NCBI GenBank assembly: GCA_963787005.1
Contig: CAWBBX010000069.1
Location: 1-17,569 of the forward strand
Reading direction: 5' to 3'
DNA from: FEN-1297 sp963787005
GTDB taxonomy: Bacteria; Bacteroidota; Ignavibacteria; Ignavibacteriales; Ignavibacteriaceae
Length of the DNA: 17,569 nt
Shown here piece after piece: positions 1 through 6,783 of the stretch. Every line of letters starts with the position of its first letter. The first letter of the stretch is position 1. Under the pieces are notes generated by a model. It made no database searches, was not told the DNA's origin, and was given only the letters and a program-made list of their open reading frames with translations. The position numbers and the translations under genes were made by a program.

Positions 1-1708
1 GTGTTTCTCAGACCGAGGAAGTCCATCTTCAACAGTCCGGCTCCCTCGATCTCTTTCATATTGAACTGCGTTACGATATCCGTCTGGGCAACGGCGCTTG
101 CCAGCGGAACATAATTGCTCACGTCTTCGGGAGTAATCACAACTCCCGCTGCGTGCTTGGAAGCGTTCCGGTTCATTCCCTCCAGAACTTTTGCGTACTT
201 AATAAGATTCTGAATCTCGGGATCTTTCGATTCCTTTACCCACTTCAGTTCAGGTACTTCTTTAAGCGCTTGATCGATGCTGAAAACTTTTCCGAATTTC
301 GAAGGAATGAATTTTGTTATCTTGTTTACGGTCGGTATAGGAATTCCGAGCACGCGCGCCACGTCCCTTATCACTGCTTTAGATGATAGGCGGTTGAAGG
401 TTATAATCTGGCTGACGCACTCGCTGCCGTATTTACCTCTCACGTAATCGATGACCTCACCGCGCTTATCGTCGGCGAAGTCAACGTCGATATCGGGCAT
501 CGACTTTCTTGCTGGATTTAGAAAACGCTCGAAGAGAAGATTGTATTTTAAAGGATCGATGTTGGTTATACCAAGAGTATAAGCCACCAGACTTCCGGCC
601 GCGCTTCCTCTTCCCGGGCCGACCGGGATGTTCATCTTCTTGGCTGCGTTTATAAAATCCTGCACGATCAAAAAGTATCCCGGATATCCCATCTTCTTGA
701 TTGTGTCTATCTCAAAGTCAAACCTTTCCTCATACTCGGGAGTTACCTGATTAAATTTTTTATGAAGACCTTCGCGCGCGAGAAGCTCGAAGTAATCTTC
801 CAATGTCTTCGCGGGAGAGTCTTCGGGAATCGGAAACTTAGGATAATAATGTCCCTCGAAGTCGAGATTAACGTCTATCTTCTCCTCTATCTCAAGAGTG
901 TTCTCAATTGCGTTCTTATAATTCTTGAAGAGATTCTTCATCTCCTCGGAGGATTTGAAGTAAACCTGATCTGTACCGTACCTTAGCTGCCTGTAATCGG
1001 CGCCGTTCTTATCGGAAAGAAGAAGAAGGATGTTGTGCGCTATCGAGTGTTCCTGCTCTATGTAATGGCAGTCGTTTGTAGCTACCAGCTTAATGCCGAG
1101 TTCTTTCGATAATTTAGGCATTCCCTCGAGAATCGGCTTATCGACCTCCATATTGTGGTCTTGTATCTCAAGGTAAAAATCATCGCCGAAAATTTCTTTA
1201 TAAGTTTTTGCTACTTCTCTAGCCTTCTCGTAATTATTATTTACAAGATGAGTTGATACAACACCGCCGGCGCATGCGGAAGTACATACGAGTCCTTCGC
1301 CGTACTTTCTTAAAAGCTCTAAATCGATACGCGGCTTGTAATAAAATCCTTCGGTATGCCCGAGCGTGGAAAGCTTGGAAAGATTTTTATAACCTTGTTT
1401 GTCTTTGGCTAGAAGTATTAGGTGATTATAATGTTTGGCGCGTTTTCGTCCGTTTGATTCATCCGATTTCCCCTGTCCTTCCGGCTGCCTTCGGTAACAA
1501 CGTACGCTTCCATTCCTATGATCGGTTTTATCCCCGCTTTTTTCGCCTTCTTGTAGAACTCCGCTATGCCGTACATAACGCCGTGATCGGTTAGTGCAAC
1601 GGCGTGCATGTCGTTCTTCTTCGCGGCGTTAACGAGATCATCTACCGTGCATGCGCCGTCTTGTAAACTGTAGTGAGTATGATTGTGAAGGTGTACGAAA
1701 TCCGACAT
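1..1708 (-). CDS. dnaE: DNA polymerase III subunit alpha, N-terminal half (3' end outside window), one-base frame break
   Basis: This is the replicative polymerase catalytic subunit. About 569 of the usual 1,100 or more residues lie in the window. The N-terminus (FVHLHNHTHYSLQDG) is the PHP domain. Downstream the palm appears as VGPGRGSAAGSLVAY (about 595-640), the PDIDVDF metal-binding motif (about 490-510) and MDFLGLRN at the window edge, so all three catalytic aspartates are visible. Start is the ATG at 1708, with a weak AGGA about 11 nt upstream. The first frame covers about 90 residues and runs into TAA at 1418. The family sequence continues in another frame (KHYNHLILLAKDKQGYKNLS) and I translated it as open from there to the edge. 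The switch lies near 1434-1442 and equals one missing base. Because dnaE is essential, a sequence error or a second dnaE elsewhere is likelier than a dead sole copy. Identity is near certain. Confidence 0.95.
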
Positions 1709-1725
1709 CTAGTCAAATCCTAAGA

Positions 1726-1737
1726 AAACACGTGTTT
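1726..1737. promoter_or_regulatory. 12-bp perfect palindrome upstream of dnaE
   Basis: AAACACGTGTTT reads the same on both strands. It lies 18 bp upstream of the dnaE start, in the spacer between dnaE (minus) and the plus-strand gene pair at 1891. The position suits an operator for a dimeric regulator, but no factor can be named, and a 12-bp AT-flanked palindrome can arise by chance. Confidence 0.25.
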
Positions 1738-1890
1738 GAAACAAAATTTTTTGCGGGGAGTTTCTCCGGCTCAAAGTTACAAAACTAAAAGCGGATTTAA
1801 AAATTGATTTTGATTTATTTTATTTATTTATGAATTGCCGATACATTATAAACTAATTTGGGATACAGTAGATTAAATTTCATAAATAAT

Positions 1891-2127
1891 ATGAGTAAAC
1901 GTGAGGTAAACGAAAGAAAATTTGGGAATTGGAAATCAACGTCTTCAGGCGGACGAATTTATTGGTACGATATAGAGGATAAAAAGAAGAATTTTGCCCG
2001 CTATGTTAAAGAAGTTGATGCGGAAGAAAATACTTTGAGATTTTATCAGGAAATTTATAATATGGACGGGAAGTTAATTGAGATACATGAAAAGTTCCCT
2101 ATAGATAAAGGTTATAAAAAAATATGA
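1891..2127 (+). CDS. Small protein of unknown function, first gene of an overlapping pair
   Basis: A 78-residue protein that I do not recognise. It is rich in aromatic and charged residues: GGRIYWYDIE (about 20-29), then NTLRFYQEIY (47-56), and LIEIHEKFP (62-70) near the C-terminus. That pattern suggests a compact mostly beta fold. There is no signal peptide or membrane segment. I chose the ATG at 1891; an in-frame TTG at 1858 would add 11 residues but has no ribosome-binding support. Its stop overlaps the ATG of the next gene (ATGA at 2124-2127), so the two are probably translationally coupled. The pair is the only plus-strand coding between dnaE and 13.5 kb. Two small overlapping genes resemble a toxin-antitoxin or effector-immunity arrangement, but that rests on layout alone. 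Confidence 0.6.
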   Translation: MSKREVNERKFGNWKSTSSGGRIYWYDIEDKKKNFARYVKEVDAEENTLRFYQEIYNMDGKLIEIHEKFPIDKGYKKI

Positions 2128-2387
2128 TTACAAGAAAATTAGCCGCGGAAAAAATCAATTCTTATCTGCAGCATGATATCTCATTAGCTGATTTAGTGAA
2201 CTGGGCTGAGAATGCAATGCAGAATGAAGATTTTGACGAGCAGTATCATGATCAAATTAGAGATGTTGTGAGCAAACTCGGTGTTGCTGATGTAAAGGAT
2301 TTCGGTCTTCTTTGGGAAGATTTTGAAAAATTGTTGAAAACCCTCGGCTATAAGGTCAATATCAATATACAGGAAGCGGCAAATTGA
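2124..2387 (+). CDS. Small acidic helical protein of unknown function, second gene of the pair
   Basis: An 87-residue, probably all-alpha acidic protein. Visible features are the segment ISLADLVNWAENAMQNEDF (about 19-37), the segment RDVVSKLGVADVKDFGLLWE (46-65) and a final LLKTLGYKV stretch. I have seen similar small proteins annotated as hypothetical but cannot name a family. The start codon ATG overlaps the stop of the upstream gene by four bases, so expression probably depends on ribosomes finishing that gene. An acidic, helical second protein of a tight pair would suit an antitoxin or immunity role, but nothing in the sequence proves this. The downstream spacer is packed with palindromic repeats, which would fit acquisition of the pair as accessory DNA. 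Confidence 0.65.
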   Translation: MITRKLAAEKINSYLQHDISLADLVNWAENAMQNEDFDEQYHDQIRDVVSKLGVADVKDFGLLWEDFEKLLKTLGYKVNINIQEAAN

Positions 2388-2426
2388 GTTTGATTATTTT
2401 TTATTATAGCAGGAAATGGAACGCGG

Positions 2427-2447
2427 ACCTGCCTGCCGCAGGCAGGT
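2427..2447. repeat. CCTGCCT-type palindromic element, copy A
   Basis: A 21-bp inverted repeat with 9-bp arms (ACCTGCCTG and CAGGCAGGT) around a CCG loop. It shares its arms with copies at 3093-3114 and 14711-14733. Its flanks (ACGCGGA to the left, AGACGGATTTCCGCGGAT to the right) look like two parts of another GCGGAT-rich repeat, so this copy may sit inside an older one. Confidence 0.8.
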
Positions 2448-2493
2448 TAGACGGATTTCCGCGGATATAAATTTCAATTTTTATTAGTTATTT

Positions 2494-2552
2494 CCTCTGC
2501 GCCATTGCGTCTCAGCGGTGTAAATTTACCGCAAAGGCGCTAAGACGCTAGG
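2494..2552. repeat. Imperfect long inverted repeat downstream of the small gene pair
   Basis: The left part (CCTCTGCGCC...CAGCGGTGTAAA) and right part (TTTACCGCAAAGGCGC...GACGCTAGG) are imperfect reverse complements of each other, meeting at about 2521-2526. The motif is GC-rich compared with its surroundings. It lies 4 bp before the dut stop codon, between convergent genes. A role as a bidirectional terminator is possible, but no T-tract follows, so I call it a dispersed palindromic repeat. Confidence 0.6.
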
Positions 2553-2556
2553 ATTT

Positions 2557-3015
2557 TCAATGCTTCCCCGTATGCCCGAAGCCGCCCTCTCCGCGTGTGC
2601 TGTCATTTAAATCGTCGGTTTCGTTCCATTCCGCCAGATAAACTTTCGATAAGACGAGCTGCGCTATTCTCTCTCCCCGTTTAATCTTAAATTCCTCCTT
2701 ACCGAAGTTCATCATTATAATTTTTACCTCTCCGCGGTAATCGGAATCAATTGTTCCCGGAGAATTAAGTATTCCCATCGAATGCTTAAGCGCCATTCCG
2801 CTGCGGGGTCTTACCTGTATCTCGTATCCGGCGGGAATTTCAACGGAGAAATCGGTAGGAATTAGAACAACCTGTCCCGGCGGAACGCTTACATCTTCCT
2901 TTACCGCCGCTCTAACGTCCATACCCGCGCTTCCTTCGGTGGAATATGAAGGCAGGGGTACGTCGCCGAAATCATCGCTTAATCTTTTTATTTTAACATT
3001 AATTTTTTTTGACAT
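2557..3015 (-). CDS. dut: Deoxyuridine 5'-triphosphate nucleotidohydrolase (dUTPase)
   Basis: Hydrolyses dUTP to dUMP and pyrophosphate, keeping uracil out of DNA and supplying dUMP for thymidylate synthesis; acts as a cytosolic homotrimer. At 152 residues it has the usual length, and all five trimeric dUTPase motifs are present in order: I AGMDVRA (30-36), II RPRSGMA (69-75), III GTIDSDYRGEV (87-97, with the catalytic Asp90), IV RGERIAQLVL (113-122) and V RGEGGFGHTG (141-150). Start is the ATG at 3015. It follows the flippase on the same strand, but 173 bp with a palindromic repeat separates them, so co-transcription is uncertain. Nothing looks damaged. Confidence 0.97.
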   Translation of the reverse strand: MSKKINVKIKRLSDDFGDVPLPSYSTEGSAGMDVRAAVKEDVSVPPGQVVLIPTDFSVEIPAGYEIQVRPRSGMALKHSMGILNSPGTIDSDYRGEVKIIMMNFGKEEFKIKRGERIAQLVLSKVYLAEWNETDDLNDSTRGEGGFGHTGKH

Positions 3016-3092
3016 TATTTAACCGCGTTTTATGGAAGATTGATAGATTTAATTTAGATTCTTGCTTAAGACTTATAATAAGTAAGTCGCTA

Positions 3093-3114
3093 ACCTGCCT
3101 ACCGTCAGGCAGGT
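3093..3114. repeat. CCTGCCT-type palindromic element, copy B
   Basis: A 22-bp inverted repeat with 8-bp arms ACCTGCCT and AGGCAGGT around ACCGTC. It is closely related to copies A and C. It lies in the 173-bp spacer between the flippase end and dut. No T-run follows on either strand, so I do not call it a terminator. Confidence 0.8.
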
Positions 3115-3188
3115 GTGCGATTTGTTTTATTCATTCGCGAATTCGGGGTAATTTTTTTTACAACAGACCATTAATCCGAATAATTGAT

Positions 3189-4647
3189 TTAAGTACTTTT
3201 CGAAAACCTCTTTCTTATAAATTGAATTTCTTCCTTGCCGACATTAAAAACTGCAAGCAGGATTACATATAATAAAAGCATTAATAATTTATTGAGTATG
3301 TTGAGATGGCCGCCGTAATACTGTACATAATAAATTGCGCCGACTAATATTACGGAAGAAAATATCTTGATGATCTTTCCGTACTCATAGTCAATCTTAT
3401 AAATCTTTTGTGTAACGATGAAATAACCTACAGCCATTGAGAAGTAGCTTGCTAAGGTTGCCAGCGCCGCGCCCATAATTCCCATCGCGGGAATAAGTAC
3501 AAAACATAAAACAATATTTATAGCGGCTCCGATGCCGGTTATGATGGGCACGTAAATACTTTTTTCTTCAATAAAAATTCCCGCAGTGAAGATGACGTAC
3601 ATTCCGTTGAACAGATAAGCGAGCAGAATAACCGGGACGATCGATAATCCGCTAAGGTACTCGCGGCCGATTATCGTGTGTCCGGCTATTGATATTGATG
3701 CCGCGTCCGATATGAAAAGCGATATTACTATAAGTATAACACTTGCAGCCAGAATAAAATATGTAAGAACCTTTCGAAAATACCTGCTTGGCGTCTTTGT
3801 CCTGCGCCGTCTGCATAAAGAACGGCTGCCAGGCGTACTGGAACATATTAACGAACAGCATCATAAAGATGCCCAGCTTATAGTTAGCGGCGTACAGTCC
3901 GTTTGTATCCTGATTAGTAAGGTGCGTCAGTATCGGTCTGTCTATTCCCTGGATAAGCATAGCCGCCAGGCCTGCCGGAAGATACGGGAGTCCGAACTTT
4001 AAGAATTTCTTCAGGATATCGGGTCGTATTTTGGGAGTAAAACTTTTAACGACCGAAGGCAGAAGCAGTGCGAAAGAAGTGAGCGACGCGGCTAAGTTGG
4101 CGAAGAATATCGCCTCAATGCCCCATTTAAGTTTAAGTATAAGATAAAGATTAAGACCGACGTTAACTAATATATTTATAACTTTGAAGATTGCAAACTT
4201 CTTCGCTTTATGTTCCAGTCTCAGCTTAATAAAAGGGATCACGCAGAGTGCGTCGACAAACAGGATGCCCGCACCGTAATATATTAAATTAAAGTACTCC
4301 GCCGGAACATCGAGCGCCCAGTAAATGGGTCCTTTTAAGAGTATTATCAATCCGATCAGAATAATTCCCCCGCCAGCGATAGATAAATAAGGAGTTGAGA
4401 ATATATCCTTTTCCTCTTCCGGATTTGGTACCGCAGCATATTTGATGTATGCCGCATCCATCCCGTATATGAATATAATATTAAAGATTGCCAGAAAGAT
4501 ATAGAGATTGGTATAGATACCGAAGTCGTTTCTATCCAGCACGTTGGTATAGAACGGCACGAGTAGGAAAGTAAGAAATCTTCCTACTATAGTGCTTATA
4601 CCGTACACCGCAGTATCTTTTGAAAGCTGTTTTAACTTATCGAACAT
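3189..4647 (-). CDS. Wzx-like polysaccharide flippase (MOP superfamily), frameshifted
   Basis: An inner-membrane lipid-linked oligosaccharide translocase of the Wzx/polysaccharide-synthesis type. The start (MFDKLKQLSKDTAVYGIS) and the amphipathic, glycine-rich first helices are typical, and hydrophobic segments recur along the whole length. The first frame runs 4647-3652 and ends with family-unlike sequence after KQVFSK. At about 3772-3780 the natural sequence moves to another frame (KVLTYFILAASVILIVIS, then YLSGLSIVPVILLAYLFNG) and ends at TAA 3189. Removing one base, for example from the AAA run in TTTTCGAAAGG, joins the frames into a 485-residue protein, the normal size for a flippase. This is either a sequence error or a recent inactivation. 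It would export units built by the glycosyltransferases at 7.7-14.6 kb; substrate unknown. Confidence 0.88.
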
Positions 4648-4696
4648 ATACCGGATATTAGTGTGCTGTTAGTTGTTTGTTAATAATCCGTTGAAA

Positions 4697-4799
4697 AACC
4701 GTTAAAACGGTTAGATCACTAAGTCTACTTTTTATTCTCCCCGGGATTAATCCCGGGAGAGCCGTACAAACACAAATTTTGAGAACCGTTTTAACGGTT
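4697..4799. repeat. Composite nested inverted repeat (REP/MITE-like) in the flippase-nadC spacer
   Basis: Three palindromes lie in 103 bp. The left one is AACCGTTAAAACGGTT (4697-4712). The centre is a perfect 18-bp palindrome CCCGGGATTAATCCCGGG (4740-4757). The right one, AACCGTTTTAACGGTT (4784-4799), is the exact reverse complement of the left one. The block therefore has small terminal inverted repeats around a central palindrome, like a miniature mobile or REP-type unit. It lies between nadC and the flippase on the same strand and may also shape RNA 3' ends. Confidence 0.75.
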
Positions 4800-4820
4800 T
4801 CCTAAATCAAAATAATAAAA

Positions 4821-5672
4821 TCATATAATCGGAGAAATCTCGAGCGAAATATCCAGAGCTTTAACACTGTGTGTAAGCGCTCCGACCGAAATATAATCTA
4901 CTCCTGTTTCGGCATAATCCTTAACCGTCTCCAATGTAATTCCGCCTGAGGCTTCTGTTTTGCATCTGCCATCAATAAACTTAACTGCTTTTTTCATTTC
5001 GGCGGGAGAGAAGTTATCGAGCATAATAAAATCTACTCCGCACTCTAACGCTTCCGTTATTTCATCGAGATTCGTTGTCTCCACTTCTATTGCGTAGTGA
5101 GCGTTTTTCTTCTCTCTGAAATTTTTGCACGCCAGAACGGCTTTAGTAATAGAACCTGCCACGGAGATATGATTATCTTTAATCAAGAACATATCGTAAA
5201 GTCCGATGCGATGATTTATGCATCCGCTAGTTTTTACCGCCAGTTTATCGACAGCGCGGAGTCCGGGTACGGTTTTTCTGGTATCAAGTATTTTCGCGTC
5301 GGTATGTTTAATTCGGTTAATATATTTTCCGGCGGAAGTCGCTATGCCGCTCATACGCTGCAGAAAATTTAACGCTGTTCTTTCTACGGTTAGCATCGAC
5401 GAAGCACTTCCCTCAATTACTGCTGCAACATCGCCGTATTCAACTTGTGATCCGTCATCAGTCATTCTTGTGAACACTATATTTTCGTCATAAATTTTGA
5501 AGCATTCCTCCGCAACATCGAGCCCGGCTATTATACCTGATTCCTTCACTAGGAAGGTTCCCTTAGCCTTAACATCTCCGGAAACCGTAGCGGACGTAGT
5601 TATATCACCGTCGCCTATATCTTCATTTAAAGCGTTTTTAATTATTTGCGTTATTGTACTGTCAACTAACAT
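4821..5672 (-). CDS. nadC: Nicotinate-nucleotide pyrophosphorylase (carboxylating), quinolinate phosphoribosyltransferase
   Basis: Converts quinolinate and PRPP to nicotinate mononucleotide, CO2 and pyrophosphate in de novo NAD synthesis. The 283 residues match the family length. Visible motifs are the N-terminal ALNEDIGDGDITT, ERTALNFLQ (97-105), DTRKT (130-134), NHRIGLYDMFLIKDNH (153-168), EVE (196-198), LDN (218-220), EASGGIT (240-246) and SVGALTHS (262-269), covering the substrate- and PRPP-binding residues. The stretch before NHR reads KTSGC where many homologues have GGG; this is a mild deviation. The ATG at 5672 follows the thioesterase stop by 3 bp, so the two form an operon. No quinolinate synthase gene (nadA) lies nearby. 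Confidence 0.95.
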   Translation of the reverse strand: MLVDSTITQIIKNALNEDIGDGDITTSATVSGDVKAKGTFLVKESGIIAGLDVAEECFKIYDENIVFTRMTDDGSQVEYGDVAAVIEGSASSMLTVERTALNFLQRMSGIATSAGKYINRIKHTDAKILDTRKTVPGLRAVDKLAVKTSGCINHRIGLYDMFLIKDNHISVAGSITKAVLACKNFREKKNAHYAIEVETTNLDEITEALECGVDFIMLDNFSPAEMKKAVKFIDGRCKTEASGGITLETVKDYAETGVDYISVGALTHSVKALDISLEISPII

Positions 5673-5675
5673 TGC

Positions 5676-6098
5676 TTATTTATCTTTTTTCTCGAAAAAG
5701 GGTTTCAAAGCATCTATAAAAAACTTCGGCGGCCTTATAGGCTTTTTACTGTCTTCATTAATAAATACATGGTCGGTATATCCTTCTACAACCAGTTCGC
5801 CGGTTTCTTCGCGTGTTATATTATAATCGATGTGTATCCTGAACTCGGGCATTTCTTTAACAGACGCCTCAACAAGCAGAACGTCGTCGTAAAACGCCGG
5901 ACTTTTGTATTTCAGCTTTGCTTCAAGAAGCGGCAGCTGGTAGCCGCTTTTCTCGAGCCTGCTGTACGGGAGTCCGTTTTCCCTCAGCATCTCGGTCCGG
6001 CCGACTTCAAAAAACTCCAGGTACTTTCCGTTGTAAACAAACTTCATCTGGTCTGTGTCGGCGTATCTAACCCTTATCTTTGTTTTATGGCTAAGCAT
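5676..6098 (-). CDS. Acyl-CoA thioesterase of the YbgC/FadM (4HBT hotdog) family
   Basis: A 140-residue single hotdog-fold protein. The N-terminus carries the family motif with the catalytic aspartate region, RVRYADTDQMKFVYNGKYLE (about 9-28), followed by FFEVGRTEMLRENGLPY. The remainder has the expected alternating strands (KLKYKSPAFYDDVLLVEASV, HIDYNITREETGELVVEGY). Members hydrolyse short- or medium-chain acyl-CoA or acyl-ACP thioesters; the substrate cannot be read from sequence. Start is the ATG at 6098, and the 3-bp gap to nadC implies co-transcription. The 150-bp upstream spacer is very AT-rich and should hold the operon promoter, though I could not single out a convincing box. Confidence 0.88.
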   Translation of the reverse strand: MLSHKTKIRVRYADTDQMKFVYNGKYLEFFEVGRTEMLRENGLPYSRLEKSGYQLPLLEAKLKYKSPAFYDDVLLVEASVKEMPEFRIHIDYNITREETGELVVEGYTDHVFINEDSKKPIRPPKFFIDALKPFFEKKDK

Positions 6099-6248
6099 TG
6101 AACTTTAAATTGTTAAAAATCTTCAAGGTTAAATTTATAAAAAAGGAAGGTTAATAATTGAAAAATTAACATCGCTCTAATTTTATTTTGAGATTAAGAT
6201 AAATTTTTATACATATTATTTTATCCGAGCTTGTATTTTATAGACGCT

Positions 6249-6467
6249 TTATCCGTTTTCCCATTTCTCTTTAGATATATTTGCTTGCTTAAGGATTTTT
6301 CCCAATAATTCTTTCCCTATGTCTCCCTTATGAGGATTCGGAAGAGTGATTGTTAAATTTTCTTTTATCATGAAAGGATGCTTTCCGCCGTAATACGGTC
6401 CGTCGAATCCGTGAACTTTTAAATATTTTACGAGGTCTTTATGTTTGATAGGCCCAAACTTCGGCAT
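6249..6467 (-). CDS. hicA: HicA-family toxin (mRNA interferase)
   Basis: A 72-residue protein with the dsRBD-like HicA fold: a helix LVKYLKVHGF, then YYGGKHPFMIK with the catalytic histidine (His30), then a strand and the LPNPHKGDIGKELLGKIL stretch typical of the family. HicA toxins cleave mRNA independently of ribosome position and are neutralised by HicB. The ATG shares one base with the hicB stop (TAATG at 6465-6469), so the toxin is translated after its antitoxin. The protein looks complete, with its catalytic residue intact. Confidence 0.9.
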   Translation of the reverse strand: MPKFGPIKHKDLVKYLKVHGFDGPYYGGKHPFMIKENLTITLPNPHKGDIGKELLGKILKQANISKEKWENG

Positions 6468-6715
6468 TAGACGGTTGTTTCTTTTTTAATCTCTAACTCA
6501 AAACCGCCTATTTTGGGAATCGGAAGGTTTTTGTATATACGAAACATCACCCATTCTTCCAAAACTTCTTTTAATTCTTTTCTGCACTTTTCAAGAGTAT
6601 CGGAATTAGCATACACCCCCGGGCAATCCGGTATTTCCCCGTAATATGAATTATCATCCTTTAGAATTTCATATTTCGCCCGTTCCATAGCTGCGTCAAT
6701 ATATTGTGTTAGCAT
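6467..6715 (-). CDS. hicB: HicB-family antitoxin, short form
   Basis: An 82-residue protein with the degenerate RNase H-like HicB core: YEILKDDNSYYGEIPDCPG (about 15-33), then VYANSDTLEKCRKELKEVLEEW. It sits upstream of hicA and overlaps it by one base, an antitoxin-first order. After the core it has only KNLPIPKIGGFELEIKKE, so there is no room for the C-terminal ribbon-helix-helix or HTH DNA-binding domain of longer HicB proteins. If transcription is autoregulated, it must use another mode. Start is the ATG at 6715. The pair sits 68 bp downstream of accA on the same strand. Confidence 0.87.
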   Translation of the reverse strand: MLTQYIDAAMERAKYEILKDDNSYYGEIPDCPGVYANSDTLEKCRKELKEVLEEWVMFRIYKNLPIPKIGGFELEIKKETTV

Positions 6716-6760
6716 ATTTATCTCTTAACAAAATCAATATTTACTATCTTTAAAATTAAA

Positions 6761-6778
6761 TTTAGATTATTATCTAAA
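6761..6778. promoter_or_regulatory. Inverted repeat between accA and hicB
   Basis: TTTAGAT and ATCTAAA form 7-bp arms around TATT. The repeat lies just past the accA stop and about 45 bp before the hicB start. It could be an operator or promoter element of the hicBA pair. The stem is nearly all A/T, so a strong terminator is unlikely. Confidence 0.3.
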
Positions 6779-6783
6779 AAGTT

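Noticed and set aside
1425..1445. Programmed frameshift in dnaE
   Set aside because: The sequence around the shift has no canonical X XXY YYZ slippery heptamer and no clear downstream stem-loop, so a sequence error is simpler.
1858..1890. TTG start 11 codons upstream of the small gene at 1891
   Set aside because: It has no Shine-Dalgarno sequence, and the added residues are low in content; the ATG at 1891 is simpler.
3093..3114. Rho-independent terminator for the flippase
   Set aside because: The stem is GC-rich, but no T-run follows on either strand, and the same palindrome occurs elsewhere, including inside a gene.
3009..3272. Plus-strand frame of 87 residues across the dut-flippase spacer
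   Set aside because: It crosses a palindromic repeat and the antisense of the flippase end, and its composition is not protein-like.
6099..6248. Bacteroidota-type promoter upstream of the thioesterase gene
   Set aside because: AT-rich stretches offer several weak matches, none with convincing spacing.
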